Under the pieces are notes generated by a model. The model worked only from the letters and a program-made list of their open reading frames with translations. It was not told the origin of the DNA and ran no database searches. From Curvibacter sp. PAE-UM (GTDB taxonomy: Bacteria; Pseudomonadota; Gammaproteobacteria; Burkholderiales; Burkholderiaceae_C): DNA of 64,000 nucleotides. A program made the position numbers and the translations under genes. Below are positions 63,319 through 64,000 of the stretch, one piece after another (the first letter of the stretch is position 1; the number at the start of each line of letters is the position of its first letter). The stretch lies in NCBI RefSeq assembly GCF_001432305.1, contig NZ_KQ483358.1, positions 2,479,822-2,543,821 of the forward strand, given 5' to 3'.

Positions 63319-63610
63319 GTTCGTACATGCCGTCGCCCATATTGCGCAGCGGGCCAAAGACGGCGGTGATGGCTGCCGTCTCGGCCGCCTGCCATTGTTC
63401 GACGATCTCGCGCTCGGCGTCGGTCAGGGCCGCGGTGTCGGGCTGTTCGCCATACACACCGGCGATGCGCTGGTAGGCCAGGTACACCGGCAGCACCAGG
63501 CTGGCGTCGCCCAGGGTGTCTTCCAGCGCGCGGCGAAAACGCAGAACGGCCTCGCGGTGCTGGGCCTCGGACACGCCTTCGGCGTCGTACAGTTTGACGG
63601 TGTAATGCAT
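63305..63610 (-). CDS. Hypothetical protein, 101 residues
   Basis: I do not recognise a family. The protein is acidic and helical (EAQHREAVLRFRRALEDTLGDASLVLPVYLAYQRIAGVYG, then ALTDAEREIVEQWQAAETAAITAVFG) and ends with MYELKPA. The ATG at 63610 lies only 5 bases from the left end of the 266-bp nested-palindrome element, so any promoter must come from inside that element. The stop overlaps the exonuclease gene by 14 bases. Confidence 0.75.
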   Translation of the reverse strand: MHYTVKLYDAEGVSEAQHREAVLRFRRALEDTLGDASLVLPVYLAYQRIAGVYGEQPDTAALTDAEREIVEQWQAAETAAITAVFGPLRNMGDGMYELKPA

Positions 63611-63615
63611 CGACA

Positions 63616-63881
63616 GGGGCTGTTCGCACTGATTTCTCAAGTGCGAACGTGATTAAAACCGCGCCAATCTAGGCGCGCGACGACGCCCAGGCTAACCGCC
63701 TGGGCTAGGAGTGCAACAACGAGTGGCGCGGTTTTAACCACGTTCCCTTCGGGTTGCGGCCAAAAAAGCCATGCCGGGTGTTGCGTAGCCTTGCCGGAGA
63801 TCACTCCGGCTGCGACTACGCGCCTACCGCATGACTTTTTTGATCCGCAACGCATCTTGAGAAATCAGTGCGAACAGCCCC
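63616..63881. mobile_element. 266-bp nested-palindrome element with 26-bp perfect terminal inverted repeats
   Basis: The first and last 26 bases (63616-63641 and 63856-63881) are perfect inverted repeats beginning GGGGCTGTTCGCACTG. Inside are a second inverted pair matching 19 of 20 bases (63647-63666 and 63724-63743), a GCCCAGGC/GCCTGGGC hairpin (63685-63705) and a GCCGGAG/CTCCGGC hairpin (63793-63810) within a GCGTAG/CTACGC pair. No coding frame is convincing. It resembles a MITE or a repeat with a structured RNA. It takes up nearly all of the 315-base gap between the flanking genes. No second copy is in the window. Confidence 0.75.
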
Positions 63882-63925
63882 AAGCTTAACTTGGTACAGT
63901 GCGGTCTCAGGACGAAGACAGACAT

Positions 63926-64000
63926 ATGGCAAAACAAAGTGAATGGCCGGGCAAGGTGCTCACGCTGATCAAGGGTGGCAACGCGGCAGCGGCCATTGCC
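63926..64000 (+). CDS. Start of an unidentified plus-strand gene (partial)
   Basis: Twenty-five codons run to the window edge, from ATG at 63926: MAKQSEWPGKVLTLIKGGNA and then AAAIA. GGACGAAGACAGACAT precedes the start, with a modest AGGA site. The gene begins 45 bases after the 266-bp element. The visible part is too short for a family. Confidence 0.6.
   Translation, partial: MAKQSEWPGKVLTLIKGGNAAAAIA

Overview
The window looks like a chromosomal segment of a betaproteobacterium of the order Burkholderiales, most likely family Comamonadaceae. The grounds are very high GC, a Pil-Chp twitching operon, the pilZ-holB-tmk-mltG block, a Liv-type ABC transporter next to acyl-CoA genes, an IclR/pobA pair, and a close match (from memory) to the Cupriavidus 4-hydroxybutyrate dehydrogenase. 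No rRNA, tRNA, CRISPR array, prophage or complete insertion sequence was seen. Genes are densely packed, often with ATGA, TGATG or GTGA overlaps.

Layout. (1) 1-4.2 kb, minus strand: type IV pilus chemosensory operon, pilG-like, two tandem pilH-like receivers, pilI, pilJ, and the first codons of the next gene. (2) 4.4-8.3 kb, minus: tatD, a PilZ protein, holB, tmk, mltG; ygfZ diverges from mltG. (3) 9.2-17 kb: a thioesterase-acetyltransferase fusion, an alpha/beta hydrolase, a divergent 4-hydroxybutyrate dehydrogenase, a 53-residue DUF3012 lipoprotein, a patatin, an HDOD protein and tex. (4) 17.1-21.1 kb, plus: an acyltransferase resembling N-acyl amino acid or autoinducer synthases, followed by a 997-residue membrane PAS-GGDEF-EAL protein. 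(5) 21.3-31.9 kb, minus: a tight ten-gene fatty-acid/lipid operon (FadB/J-type enzyme, thiolase, acyl-CoA dehydrogenase, small membrane protein, SDR, PaaI thioesterase, NADP oxidoreductase, desaturase, GST, SDR). A perfect palindrome lies just upstream of its first gene, and two inverted copies of a 203-bp repeat flank the operon. (6) 32.2-39.1 kb, minus: livFGMHK and an acyl-CoA ligase. (7) 39.2-46.8 kb, plus: selO, msrB, yciB, bolA, a parvulin PPIase, a periplasmic metallo-beta-lactamase-fold protein, a solute-binding lipoprotein and rlhA. (8) 46.8-53.2 kb: two small unknown or DUF genes, the pobR/pobA regulator-enzyme pair with a striking operator, a short CoA-transferase and a YgiQ radical-SAM protein. 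(9) 53.3-59.5 kb: mgtC-like, SMP-30-like, a two-part chromate transporter, a DUF2520 protein, AsmA and DUF2721. (10) 59.6-64 kb: a fusion of an alpha/beta-hydrolase to a metacaspase-type protease, DUF3820, a SUI1/YciH factor, small unknown genes, a DEDD exonuclease, and a 266-bp nested-palindrome element.

The strongest leads for something undescribed are the hydrolase-metacaspase fusion at 59666-61462 with a palindrome over its promoter; the acyltransferase plus membrane c-di-GMP enzyme pair at 17.1-21.1 kb; and two different families of short elements with terminal inverted repeats (21057-21259 and 32005-32207; 63616-63881). Catalytic and domain assignments come from reading motifs by eye. 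No database search was run.
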